Of a stretch of DNA of 22,327 nt, positions 7,786-14,845 are shown one piece after another. Each line of letters opens with the position of its first letter. Position 1 is the stretch's first letter. The notes beneath the pieces are model-generated. The model was not told where the DNA came from. It did no database searches and was given only the letters and a program-made list of their open reading frames with translations. Source of the stretch: an uncultured Roseburia sp. (GTDB taxonomy: Bacteria > Bacillota > Clostridia > Lachnospirales > Lachnospiraceae); assembly GCA_910587865.1 (NCBI GenBank), contig CAJUNX010000057.1:1-22327 (forward strand). The letters run 5' to 3'. The position numbers were made by a program, and so were the translations under genes.

Positions 7786-8046
7786 TTGAAAGGTTATATT
7801 GAAGAAAGAGCGATGGAGATTGCCAGATATATTATCGAAAACAACACGACAGTGCGTCAGGCCGCAAAGCATTTCGGAATCAGCAAAAGCACGGTACACA
7901 AAGATGTCACGGAACGTCTTGCGCAGGTCAATCCATCGCTTGCTGCGGAGACGAGAAAAGTACTTGACGTGAATAAATCCGAGCGCCATATACGGGGCGG
8001 GATGGCGACAAAGGAAAAATATCTGCATCAGCAGCCGGTGATGTGA
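7786..8046 (+). CDS. spoIIID: Sporulation transcription factor SpoIIID (TTG start)
   Basis: 86 aa DNA-binding regulator that acts in the mother cell after engulfment, turning some sigma-E genes off and others on. The helix-turn-helix is at about 22-45 (TVRQAAKHFGISKSTVHKDV), and the family signatures LAQVNPSLA, VNKSERHIRGG and ATKEKY follow in order. Length and spacing are typical. The initiation codon is TTG (7786-7788), placed 5 nt after AGGGGAT; no in-frame ATG precedes the conserved GYIEERA segment, so TTG is well supported. It is transcribed from its own sigma-E promoter and closed by a terminator, so it is a single-gene unit between aroK and lepB. Confidence 0.95.
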   Translation: MKGYIEERAMEIARYIIENNTTVRQAAKHFGISKSTVHKDVTERLAQVNPSLAAETRKVLDVNKSERHIRGGMATKEKYLHQQPVM

Positions 8047-8070
8047 GCTGCGGAGACAGAAAATATAAGG

Positions 8071-8111
8071 GCAGCAGCATTCTTTGGGAGAGGGGAAGCT
8101 GCTGCTTTTTT
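8071..8111 (+). terminator. Rho-independent terminator of spoIIID
   Basis: GCAGCAGC (8071-8078) pairs with GCTGCTGC (8098-8105) and is followed by six T. The inner TTC and GAA can extend the stem past one bulged base. It starts 24 nt after the spoIIID stop. Confidence 0.85.
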
Positions 8112-8117
8112 CGTTCT

Positions 8118-8146
8118 TTGCCTTTTTTATAGTTTTGTGGTAGAAT
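8118..8146 (+). promoter_or_regulatory. Sigma-A promoter of lepB
   Basis: TTGCCT (8118-8123), a 17-nt spacer, then TAGAAT (8141-8146) preceded by TGG (extended -10). It begins directly after the spoIIID terminator T-run and 68 nt before the lepB start. Confidence 0.75.
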
Positions 8147-8213
8147 ATCAGGTAAGCCAAAGAAGCCGTCCGTTCGGCGGTGTTTGAAAAGGGCACAGAG
8201 TTGGAGAGAAAAA

Positions 8214-8876
8214 ATGAGACACAGGGATATTATTGTGGAGGATCTGACGGAAGACACAGAGGATACGGAAGTGACGGCAGAGACCGCAGAGCGGCAGAGG
8301 GATATGAAAAAGGATAAAAAGAGCGATTCGGACGAAGCACAGGAGTTTTCTTTGTTCCGTGAGATCGTAAGCTGGGTGGTACCGTTTTCGCTGGCGCTGC
8401 TCGCGGGGATCCTGCTGAAGACATTTGTCATTATCAATGCGGATGTTCCGACCGGGTCGATGGAAAATACGATTATGCCGGGGGACCGCCTGATCGGAAA
8501 TCGTCTCGCTTATCTGAGGGAATCGCCGGATCGCGGCGATATTGTAATTTTCCGTTATCCGGATAATGAAAAAGATTTATATGTCAAACGTGTGATCGGA
8601 CTTCCGGGTGAGACCGTGGATATTCACGAGGGACAGATCTATATTGACGGCTCCGCAGAGCCGTTTCCGGAGCCTTATCTGAAAGAGACCTGGACCGTGG
8701 CCACGGGGGATTATCATTTTGAGATACCGGCGGATGCGTATCTGATGCTGGGCGATAACCGGAATGATTCGTGGGATGCGCGCTACTGGACGAACACATA
8801 TGTATATGAGGAGAAGATTCTTGGAAAAGCGCTGGTGGTATACTGGCCGTTTTCGGATTTTGGGAAGCTTGAGTAA
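8214..8876 (+). CDS. lepB: Signal peptidase I
   Basis: 220 aa membrane serine protease that removes signal peptides from exported proteins. An acidic, poorly conserved cytoplasmic tail (1-50) precedes one transmembrane helix (about 51-73). The catalytic serine is Ser82 in PTGSM and the general-base lysine is Lys125 in YVKRVIG; the conserved GDNRNDSWDARYW box lies near the C-terminus. These are the S26 family boxes in the usual order. The start at 8214 follows GGAGAG (8203-8208); an in-frame TTG at 8184 is less likely. The TAA stop forms part of the ribosome binding site (TAAGGAG) of the next gene, so the CDF transporter is co-transcribed. Confidence 0.93.
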   Translation: MRHRDIIVEDLTEDTEDTEVTAETAERQRDMKKDKKSDSDEAQEFSLFREIVSWVVPFSLALLAGILLKTFVIINADVPTGSMENTIMPGDRLIGNRLAYLRESPDRGDIVIFRYPDNEKDLYVKRVIGLPGETVDIHEGQIYIDGSAEPFPEPYLKETWTVATGDYHFEIPADAYLMLGDNRNDSWDARYWTNTYVYEEKILGKALVVYWPFSDFGKLE

Positions 8877-8887
8877 GGAGAAACGGT

Positions 8888-10081
8888 ATGGTTGCAGTGC
8901 TGGCAAAGATTTTTATAAAAGAAGAACAGGATCAGAGGAAAATCCGTCAGTCCTACGGTATGCTGTGCGGTATGCTCGGAATCGTTTTAAATATCCTGCT
9001 GTTTACCGGAAAGTTTTTTGCGGGAATGCTCAGCAGATCCATCGCGATCACAGCGGATGCGTTCAACAACCTTTCGGACGCAGGATCCTCGGCGGTGACA
9101 CTGGCCGGATTTAAGCTTGCGGGGGCAAAGCCGGATCCGGAACATCCGTTCGGGCACGGCAGGATCGAGTATATCTCAGGGCTGATTGTGGCGGCTGCGA
9201 TTCTGCTGATGGCGTACGAGCTGATCCGCGATTCGATCGGAAAGATCCTCCATCCGCAGGAGACGGAGTTTTCCGTACTGGCGGGAGCGATTCTTCTGGC
9301 ATCGGTGCTGGTGAAGCTTTATATGGCGTATTACAACCACAGGATCGGGAAAAAGATCGATTCTGCGGCAATGCACGCAACCGCAATGGACAGTCTGAGC
9401 GACATGTGCGCGACGAGCGTTGTTTTTATTGCGTCGCTGGTCGGGCATTATACGGGATTTTTGATCGACGGCTGGTGCGGTATGCTGGTGGGAGTTTTTA
9501 TTCTGTATGCAGGGATCAGCGCGGCGAGAGATACGCTGAATCCGCTTCTCGGTCAGCCGCCGGAGGAAGCGTTTGTAAAGGACATTCATGAGATTGTGAT
9601 GTCACATCAGGGAATCTGCGGGATTCATGATCTGATCGTGCATGATTACGGTCCGGGAAGGCAGATGATCTCGCTGCACGCGGAGGTTCCGGCGGAGGGC
9701 GATATCCTGGTGATTCATGATGAGATTGATTGTGTGGAAAATGAGCTGAAAGAAAAGCTCGGATGTGAAGCCACCATCCATATGGATCCCATCGTCACAT
9801 CGGATGCGCACATCGGTGAACTGAAAGCAAAAGTGACTGCGGTGGTGAAATCGATCGATGAGATTATCTCACTTCATGATTTCCGTGCCGTGCAGGGGCC
9901 CAGCCATACGAATCTGATTTTTGATGTGATCGTGCCGTTCCGCTTCTGGATGTCGGATGATGAGCTGAAGAAGAAGATCCAGCAGAGTGTGACAGAACAG
10001 ATCGGGCAGCAGTATTTTGTGGTGATAAAGATTGATCAGGCCTATGTAAAGTCGTCGAAAGAAAAAACGGGCAGTGCGTGA
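8888..10081 (+). CDS. Cation diffusion facilitator (CDF) metal transporter
   Basis: 397 aa inner-membrane protein that exports divalent metal (zinc, manganese, iron or similar) in exchange for protons. About six transmembrane helices span residues 25-215. The intramembrane metal site is visible as ADAFNNLSD in helix 2 and HATAMDSLSDM in helix 5 (HxxxD). The conserved HPFGHGR loop follows helix 2. The cytoplasmic C-terminal domain (about 215-295) is followed by about 100 further residues (IGELKAKVTAVV onward), which look like a partial second copy of the ferredoxin-like C-terminal fold and make the protein longer than the minimal family size. Substrate cannot be told from sequence alone. It is co-transcribed with lepB; the stop lies inside the terminator hairpin. 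Confidence 0.9.
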   Translation: MVAVLAKIFIKEEQDQRKIRQSYGMLCGMLGIVLNILLFTGKFFAGMLSRSIAITADAFNNLSDAGSSAVTLAGFKLAGAKPDPEHPFGHGRIEYISGLIVAAAILLMAYELIRDSIGKILHPQETEFSVLAGAILLASVLVKLYMAYYNHRIGKKIDSAAMHATAMDSLSDMCATSVVFIASLVGHYTGFLIDGWCGMLVGVFILYAGISAARDTLNPLLGQPPEEAFVKDIHEIVMSHQGICGIHDLIVHDYGPGRQMISLHAEVPAEGDILVIHDEIDCVENELKEKLGCEATIHMDPIVTSDAHIGELKAKVTAVVKSIDEIISLHDFRAVQGPSHTNLIFDVIVPFRFWMSDDELKKKIQQSVTEQIGQQYFVVIKIDQAYVKSSKEKTGSA

Positions 10082-10099
10082 GAGCACAGCCCGTTTTTT
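10062..10099. terminator. Bidirectional terminator between the CDF and LTA-synthase-like genes
   Basis: AAAAAACGGGC (10062-10072) pairs with GCCCGTTTTTT (10089-10099), with an inner GTGC/GCAC stem and loop GTGAGA. The T-run on one strand and A-run on the other let it serve both convergent genes (stops at 10081 and 10119). Confidence 0.9.
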
Positions 10100-10118
10100 G
10101 CAGATCTTTTTGTGAGAA

Positions 10119-12644
10119 TCACTCCATCATTTCGGAGTCGCCCGTCTGTTCATCGGTCAGAGCGTAAGGCCGGGAGCCTGCCGTGCCGCCCGAAGAATCA
10201 GAGCCGGTGTCCGTCTGGCTGCCAGAATGCTGATCCGCCGGATCAGAGCCAAAGCCTGTGCTGTCGGAGGTCCGGTCTGCCGTGCCGCCCGAAGAATCAG
10301 AACCAGGGCCTGCCGTGCTGTCGGAATGCTGATCCGCAGAATCAGAGCTGCCTGAGATCCGGTCAGGCGCACCGTTTGCCGGGTCAGAGCCGGTGTCCGT
10401 CCAGCGGTCAGAATGCCCGTCCGGCGCGCCGCCTGAGCCGGTGTCCGTCCGGCGGTCAGAATGCCCGTCTGGCGCAGCGTCCGTCTGCTCACCGGTCAGG
10501 GGCTCTGAATGAAAGCCGGCGGAAGGAGCGGCCTGATCTTCCGACGGTTCTTCTGTGTCGCGGAATACATCCGGATCTTCATAGATCACTTCGCCGATGC
10601 CGGCGCGCAGCAGGATCCCTTTGGAACCTAAGATATTTACCGTGAGGATATCGCCGTCGGTTACCTGTGCGGCATCAATCCGGATCAGGGAACGGGTGAC
10701 ATACTGGGTGGAAATCCGGTTCCCGTTTACAAATACTTTTGTATTTTTTGTAAAGCCTGAACCGTAGACGGAGACGGTCTGTCCGTCCCGGTTTTTGCGT
10801 GCGGAGGAGATGGTCACGTCCTCCACGTCCATCATCAGCTCCGATGCGGGATAGAGATCCTCTCCGCCGTAGGCATAGCGCTTTCCGTATAAGAGATCAT
10901 ACTGCAGCGTCTCAAGACCGGAGAGATAAGTTTCGGATTCTGCCTGCGTCTGATGATAGCGGAAAATCGTTCCCTCATGGATCCCGGCCTGATCCGTAAT
11001 ATGTGCTAACAGCTGATAAGCGGTGAGATCGGCGTCTTCCTTCGCCAGTCCCATGTTATTCCAGGTGATATACTTTGTCTGGAAAATATCGCCGGATTTC
11101 ATGTTTTCATCCGAAAGTCCGAGGGTCGGAAGATGATCGCCGAAAAAGACGATGATCGTATCCTCTCCTCTGCGGTTCGCCGCCTTTACCAGATCACCGA
11201 TAAAATCATCCACTTCATGGAGCATATTCACATAGTATTCCCACTGATTGCCGGAAGCCTCGTCCGCTGCCCCGGTCACGCGGATCGCGGGATCCGGCAG
11301 GACCTTCTCCTTCGGATAATCGCCGTGTCCCTCCACCGTGATCGTGTAGACGAAATCCGGACCCTCGGTGGAATCCATGGATTTTATGGTCTCAGAGACC
11401 AGCACGTCATCCGTCGGCCAGCTTCCGGTCGGGGTATACTGGGTGATATTCATCAGCTCTTTGCTGGTAAAAGAATCAAAACCCATCATGGAAAACGCAT
11501 TATTGCGGCTGTAAAACGTCGCGGTGTTGTTATGTACAACATGTGTGCCGTATCCGATCTTTGAGAGGTCGGAAGCGATACTCTCGCAGTCCGTCTGTTT
11601 TAAAATCGTCTTGTACGGATACTCACCGGTGCCGAAATACCGCATGCTCATACCGGACAAAATTTCGAACTCCGTGTTGGCGGTTCCGGCTCCGACCACC
11701 GGAACTTTCAGATAACCGCTGGAAAAATCACGCTCAAGCTCATGGAAGTTCGGAACAGGATCCTCTGACATGGAGAGAAAATCGATGTCGTACGGATCGA
11801 CAAAGGATTCTAACAGCACGCAGATGATGTTCGGCTGTTTTTCTGCTGTCATGTGTGTTGTTCTGGAGGCGGAATCCACGAGTGTCGTAATGGCCGAGAC
11901 GGTTTCCTCCGAATAGTCGGCCGGTTTGCCCATGCCGCGTCCGACCACGCTGGTGGAGAAGCCGTATACAAAGCCGTAATCCGAGTAGCCCTGGGCGATA
12001 TTTGCAAAATAGGACGCTACGATATTGCTGTTCTGGGCGGCCTGTGTCGTGACGGGAAGTCCGACTAAAAGCAGCGCCGCGACAGAGACAGGAGTGAGTA
12101 TCCTGTGGCGTTTCCCCTGATATCTCGGCCCTTTCACAAAGAGAAACAGCAGAAACAGCAGAAAAAGAGCGATGGCAGCGACGGCGATCGTCCCTTCCTT
12201 TGCGGTAAAGTAGGTTGTATTCTGCATGGCCAGAAGGTCATTGATGCATTTTAAGTCCGTGTAGCTGAACGGCGTCACGCGGTTTGAAAGGATCAGACCA
12301 TTGACGGTGCCGAGAAAGATCCATACGCCGCTGATCAGCATACGCAGCTGTGCCCGGAACTTTGTCAGATAGACAGGGGAAAGCGTCGCGAAAACAATCA
12401 GGGCATTATACAGATAAGCAATCGTATGGCGCCCGGTAAAAGCGGCGGCTTCCGCAAAATTACGTCGCGAAATGGTTTCAATGACGTATACCAGCACACA
12501 GGCCAGCAGAAAATGAAATATCAGTGAATATTTATTCAAAAAAGCAATCGTATCATGGTATGCTTTGCCGTGCGGTTTTTTTTGCTTTTTCGGTCTGTGA
12601 AGAGGCGCAAGCTTCTGTCCCAGAACTGTAAGTCTCTCTTTCAT
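10119..12644 (-). CDS. LTA-synthase-like sulfatase-fold membrane protein with IPT domain and Ser/Asp/Gly tail
   Basis: 841 aa. Likely a glycerol- or related phosphotransferase of the LtaS/sulfatase superfamily that builds or decorates a cell-surface polymer. Five transmembrane helices lie in residues 38-202. The extracellular enzyme domain (about 268-570) keeps the metal and nucleophile positions: Glu279 in LLESF, Thr321 in GAGTANTEFE (nucleophile threonine), His440 in EGHGDYP, and Asp503-His504 in FFGDHLPTLG. An IPT/TIG-like beta domain follows (about 607-690; DVTISSARKNRDG, VSVYGSGF, KVFVNG). Residues 695-841 are repetitive and unstructured, with DGHSDRxTDTGS and DSSGGTADRTSDS units. IPT plus tail is not part of a standard LtaS. 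The start follows GGGAGGA (12651-12657). The gene has its own promoter and stands alone, convergent with the CDF gene. Confidence 0.85.
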   Translation of the reverse strand: MKERLTVLGQKLAPLHRPKKQKKPHGKAYHDTIAFLNKYSLIFHFLLACVLVYVIETISRRNFAEAAAFTGRHTIAYLYNALIVFATLSPVYLTKFRAQLRMLISGVWIFLGTVNGLILSNRVTPFSYTDLKCINDLLAMQNTTYFTAKEGTIAVAAIALFLLFLLFLFVKGPRYQGKRHRILTPVSVAALLLVGLPVTTQAAQNSNIVASYFANIAQGYSDYGFVYGFSTSVVGRGMGKPADYSEETVSAITTLVDSASRTTHMTAEKQPNIICVLLESFVDPYDIDFLSMSEDPVPNFHELERDFSSGYLKVPVVGAGTANTEFEILSGMSMRYFGTGEYPYKTILKQTDCESIASDLSKIGYGTHVVHNNTATFYSRNNAFSMMGFDSFTSKELMNITQYTPTGSWPTDDVLVSETIKSMDSTEGPDFVYTITVEGHGDYPKEKVLPDPAIRVTGAADEASGNQWEYYVNMLHEVDDFIGDLVKAANRRGEDTIIVFFGDHLPTLGLSDENMKSGDIFQTKYITWNNMGLAKEDADLTAYQLLAHITDQAGIHEGTIFRYHQTQAESETYLSGLETLQYDLLYGKRYAYGGEDLYPASELMMDVEDVTISSARKNRDGQTVSVYGSGFTKNTKVFVNGNRISTQYVTRSLIRIDAAQVTDGDILTVNILGSKGILLRAGIGEVIYEDPDVFRDTEEPSEDQAAPSAGFHSEPLTGEQTDAAPDGHSDRRTDTGSGGAPDGHSDRWTDTGSDPANGAPDRISGSSDSADQHSDSTAGPGSDSSGGTADRTSDSTGFGSDPADQHSGSQTDTGSDSSGGTAGSRPYALTDEQTGDSEMME

Positions 12645-12686
12645 GTTAAATCCTCCCAGTCAGTCGTTTGCATTATGGCAGGCAGC

Positions 12687-12706
12687 CGGCGGGCCGCCGT
12701 TTTTTT
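12687..12706 (+). terminator. Possible terminator-like hairpin on the plus strand
   Basis: CGGC (12687-12690) can pair with GCCG (12696-12699), followed by seven T (12700-12706). The stem is short. It lies in the 5' leader of the minus-strand gene, so it could only stop plus-strand (antisense) transcripts. Confidence 0.25.
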
Positions 12707-12762
12707 CGGTAAAAATTGTCGCGTAAAAATTTATAAAGAATAGTCGGACTTTTTACTTAGAA

Positions 12763-12791
12763 AATATATCGCTTCTTTATGCAAAAATCAA
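12763..12791 (-). promoter_or_regulatory. Promoter of the LTA-synthase-like gene
   Basis: On the minus strand, TTGATT (12791-12786) and TATATT (12768-12763) are 17 nt apart. The start codon lies about 120 nt downstream, leaving a long leader. Confidence 0.55.
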
Positions 12792-12872
12792 TCGGGAAGA
12801 TGTATAAAAAAGTCTTAAGATTTACGAAATATATATAAAATGTGAATATAACATGAATAAAATATGTCCAAA

Positions 12873-12886
12873 CGGCAATATTGCCG
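12873..12886. promoter_or_regulatory. 14-bp perfect palindrome upstream of sdaAB
   Basis: CGGCAATATTGCCG is fully self-complementary. It lies 27 bp before the -35 box of the sdaAB promoter, in an otherwise AT-rich gap of about 340 bp between the divergent LTA-synthase-like and serine dehydratase genes. It may be a regulator-binding site; a weak terminator (followed by GTTGTTTT) is the alternative. Confidence 0.45.
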
Positions 12887-12913
12887 GTTGTTTTAAGGAT
12901 TTCCTGATAGGTC

Positions 12914-12942
12914 TTCACAAAATGGCAAATATAATTTATGAT
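12914..12942 (+). promoter_or_regulatory. Promoter of the sdaAB-sdaAA operon
   Basis: TTCACA (12914-12919), a 17-nt spacer, then TATGAT (12937-12942). A perfect TATAAT at 12930-12935 has no -35 at proper spacing. Confidence 0.65.
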
Positions 12943-12957
12943 AAAAACAGGAGAAAA

Positions 12958-12990
12958 ATGGATAATGCGCTGCGAACAGCGGCAGAATGA
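12958..12990 (+). CDS. Possible 10-codon leader peptide before sdaAB
   Basis: The short ORF reads MDNALRTAAE and stop. It has AGGAG (12949-12953) 4 nt upstream, a better ribosome binding site than that of sdaAB itself. Its TGA overlaps an ATG in frame with sdaAB (ATGA at 12987-12990). This geometry suggests translational coupling. No serine-rich run is present, so classic amino-acid attenuation is not supported. It may be chance. Confidence 0.35.
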   Translation: MDNALRTAAE

Positions 12991-12998
12991 GAGGGGAT

Positions 12999-13658
12999 AT
13001 GAATTTATTTGACATCATTGGTCCGGTGATGGTCGGACCGTCAAGCTCACATACCGCGGGGGCGGTAAAAATCGGCAGAGTGGCGCGAAAGCTTCTCGGA
13101 GAGCCGGTGCAGAATGCAAAGGTATATGTTCACGGATCCTTTCTGGCGACCGGGAAGGGGCACGGGACCGACAGGGCCCTGATCGCCGGACTTTTGGGCA
13201 TGCAGGTGGATGATTCGGGGATTCCGGAGAGCTTTGCGGCCGCAGAACGCGCGGGAATGAGCTTTGCGATTGAGGGGATTGATCTGGGGGATGCACATCC
13301 GAATTCGGTGAAGCTGTGTCTGGAAGGGGTGTCCGGTAAGCGGCTGGAGATGGTGGCGGCGTCCGTGGGAGGCGGACAGATCCGCGTGCAGGAGCTGGAC
13401 GGGCAGTCGGCGGAATTCGGAGGGGATTACCCGACCGTGATTGTGCACAATGTGGACCAGCCGGGCTGTGTGACGGAGGTGACGGCACTGCTTGCGCACA
13501 GCTCGGTCAATATCGCGGCGATGCAGCTCTACCGCGCCAGCCGGGGCGGCGATGCGGTGATGGTGATCGAGTGCGACAGGGAGGTGCCGGAGGTGATTCT
13601 CACCTGCCTGGAACAGATGAACGGCATCAGAAAGGTGACGTACCTGACAATGGATTAA
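12999..13658 (+). CDS. sdaAB: L-serine dehydratase, iron-sulfur-dependent, beta subunit
   Basis: 219 aa from this start. With SdaAA it forms the oxygen-sensitive [4Fe-4S] enzyme that deaminates L-serine to pyruvate and ammonia in the cytosol of anaerobes. Residues 1-140 are the beta-barrel subunit domain, opening with the signature NLFDIIGPVMVGPSSSHTAGA and containing the HGSFLATGKGHGTD segment. Residues 145-219 form an ACT domain (PTVIVHNVDQPGCVTEVTALL), a probable ligand-sensing module. An alternative start at 12987 adds four residues and would overlap the leader ORF by 4 nt; the ATG at 12999 lies very close to its AGAGGGG box, so the choice is uncertain. The alpha subunit follows after about 120 nt. 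Confidence 0.93.
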   Translation: MNLFDIIGPVMVGPSSSHTAGAVKIGRVARKLLGEPVQNAKVYVHGSFLATGKGHGTDRALIAGLLGMQVDDSGIPESFAAAERAGMSFAIEGIDLGDAHPNSVKLCLEGVSGKRLEMVAASVGGGQIRVQELDGQSAEFGGDYPTVIVHNVDQPGCVTEVTALLAHSSVNIAAMQLYRASRGGDAVMVIECDREVPEVILTCLEQMNGIRKVTYLTMD

Positions 13659-13667
13659 GCGCCCGGC

Positions 13668-13708
13668 CCGGGAGACAGGCCGGAGGACTACAGGCCGGGA
13701 GACAGGCC
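13668..13708 (+). repeat. GC-rich direct repeat between sdaAB and sdaAA
   Basis: CCGGGAGACAGGCC occurs at 13668-13681 and again at 13695-13708, a 27-bp period. The repeats also contain CCCGGG inverted elements. They fill most of the gap between two genes that are usually nearly adjacent. Function unknown; simple duplication is likely. Confidence 0.7.
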
Positions 13709-13780
13709 CGGGAGCTGCGGATATTGTCTGCAGCCGGAGTGTGTACGGAGGAGACTGAAAAAAAGGGGGAATGGTTTGGG

Positions 13781-14662
13781 ATGTATAAATCGCTGGAACA
13801 GTTATGTGAGACGGAGAGGGAGACCAAAAAACCGTTTTGGAAAATCGTGCAGGAGGATGACTGCAGGGAACGCGGCGTGACGGAGGAAGAAGCATTTGCG
13901 CAGATGCACAAAATGTATGAGGCGATGCGGGAGGCCGACGCGGACTACGACGAGGAGCGCAGATCGGCGAGCGGTCTGGTCGGGACCGAGGCGAAAAAGA
14001 TGCGGCTGGCACGGGAGAGCGGAAGTCTCTTGTGCGGAGATTTTATCGGGAAGGTAATGGAGAAGGCCCTTCGGACGAGCGAGTCGAATGCCTGTATGAA
14101 GCGGATTGTCGCGGCACCCACGGCGGGTTCGTGCGGCGTGGTACCCGCGGTGCTCATCAGCTTACAGGAGGAGCGGGGCTATACGGAGGAACAGATGACG
14201 GAGGCGCTCTATGTGACGGCCGGGATCGGGGGCGTGATCGCAAGCCGGGCCTTTCTGTCCGGGGCGGCGGGAGGCTGTCAGGCGGAGATCGGTTCCGCGT
14301 CCGCGATGGCAGCGGGAGGCGCGGTTTACCTTCTGGGCGGCGATGCCGGGCAGATTGCAAATGCGGCGGCCTTAGCGCTTAAAAATCTGCTCGGGCTGGC
14401 CTGCGATCCGGTAGCGGGGCTTGTCGAGGTGCCGTGTGTCAAGCGAAATGTTATGGGTGCGGTAAACGCGATGACGTCCGCGGATCTGACGATGGCGGGT
14501 ATTATGAGCCGTGTTCCGCCGGATGAGGTGATCGACGCGATGCGAAGCATCGGGCGCTGTATGCATGAGGATCTCCGCGAGACCGGAAAGGGCGGGCTTG
14601 CCGGTACGCCGACCGGCGTAAAGATCCGTGACCGGATGTCGGGGATGCAGGATCCGGGATAG
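13781..14662 (+). CDS. sdaAA: L-serine dehydratase, iron-sulfur-dependent, alpha subunit
   Basis: 293 aa catalytic subunit that holds the [4Fe-4S] cluster. Cluster cysteines are expected among GSCGVVPAV, GGCQAEIG and ACDPVAGLVEVPC, and all three segments are present. Other family blocks are AAPTAGS, the Ala/Gly-rich SASAMAAGGAV helix, and GLAGTPTG near the C-terminus. Length matches the stand-alone alpha subunit (about 290-300 aa). The start at 13781 follows AAGGGGGA (13763-13770); the open frame extends upstream into sdaAB but that part is shadow sequence. It forms one operon with sdaAB. A clear terminator follows after the inverted-repeat element. Confidence 0.93.
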   Translation: MYKSLEQLCETERETKKPFWKIVQEDDCRERGVTEEEAFAQMHKMYEAMREADADYDEERRSASGLVGTEAKKMRLARESGSLLCGDFIGKVMEKALRTSESNACMKRIVAAPTAGSCGVVPAVLISLQEERGYTEEQMTEALYVTAGIGGVIASRAFLSGAAGGCQAEIGSASAMAAGGAVYLLGGDAGQIANAAALALKNLLGLACDPVAGLVEVPCVKRNVMGAVNAMTSADLTMAGIMSRVPPDEVIDAMRSIGRCMHEDLRETGKGGLAGTPTGVKIRDRMSGMQDPG

Positions 14663-14669
14663 ATCGGAT

Positions 14670-14768
14670 GGGGCTGTTGCAAAATAGTGTATGCACACAA
14701 TATATGGTATGAAGATCGGTGATATCACAATCATATATTGTGGAACTGCCGGATTGTACGACAGCCCC
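14670..14768. mobile_element. MITE-like nested inverted-repeat element (candidate)
   Basis: The ends are GGGGCTGT (14670-14677) and ACAGCCCC (14761-14768). The left end continues as GGGGCTGTTGCAAAAT, which resembles the termini of known insertion sequences (IS6- or IS1182-like style). Inside lies an 11-bp perfect inverted repeat, CACAATATATG (14696-14706) and CATATATTGTG (14732-14742), and at its centre the palindrome GTGATATCAC (14719-14728). No transposase is encoded and no clear target duplication is visible. The fit to a small non-autonomous element is good, but an ordinary structured 3' region is possible. Confidence 0.45.
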
Positions 14769-14782
14769 TTATCATAAGCAGA

Positions 14783-14819
14783 CGGGGCGCAGACCATCTT
14801 TTGGTCTGCGCCCCGTTTT
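14783..14819 (+). terminator. Strong terminator of the sdaAB-sdaAA operon
   Basis: A 14-bp perfect stem, CGGGGCGCAGACCA (14783-14796) with TGGTCTGCGCCCCG (14802-14815), loop TCTTT, then TTTT. Because of the perfect stem it may also hinder read-through from the convergent CoA-transferase gene, though there is no T-run on that strand. Confidence 0.9.
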
Positions 14820-14845
14820 CTGTCTGGCTCCCGTGATATGGGCTG

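Noticed and set aside
10112..10645. Plus-strand ORF of 177 aa opposite the tail of the LTA-synthase-like gene
   Set aside because: It is the complement of the Ser/Asp/Gly repeats, has Arg/Ser/Pro-rich composition and no start signal.
12930..12935. Perfect TATAAT before sdaAB
   Set aside because: The hexamer 17 nt upstream (ATAGGT) is no -35 box; TTCACA-N17-TATGAT a few bases on fits better.
13047..14012. Minus-strand ORF of 321 aa across sdaAB and sdaAA
   Set aside because: It overlaps two clearly recognised genes on the other strand and has His/Pro/Arg-rich shadow composition.
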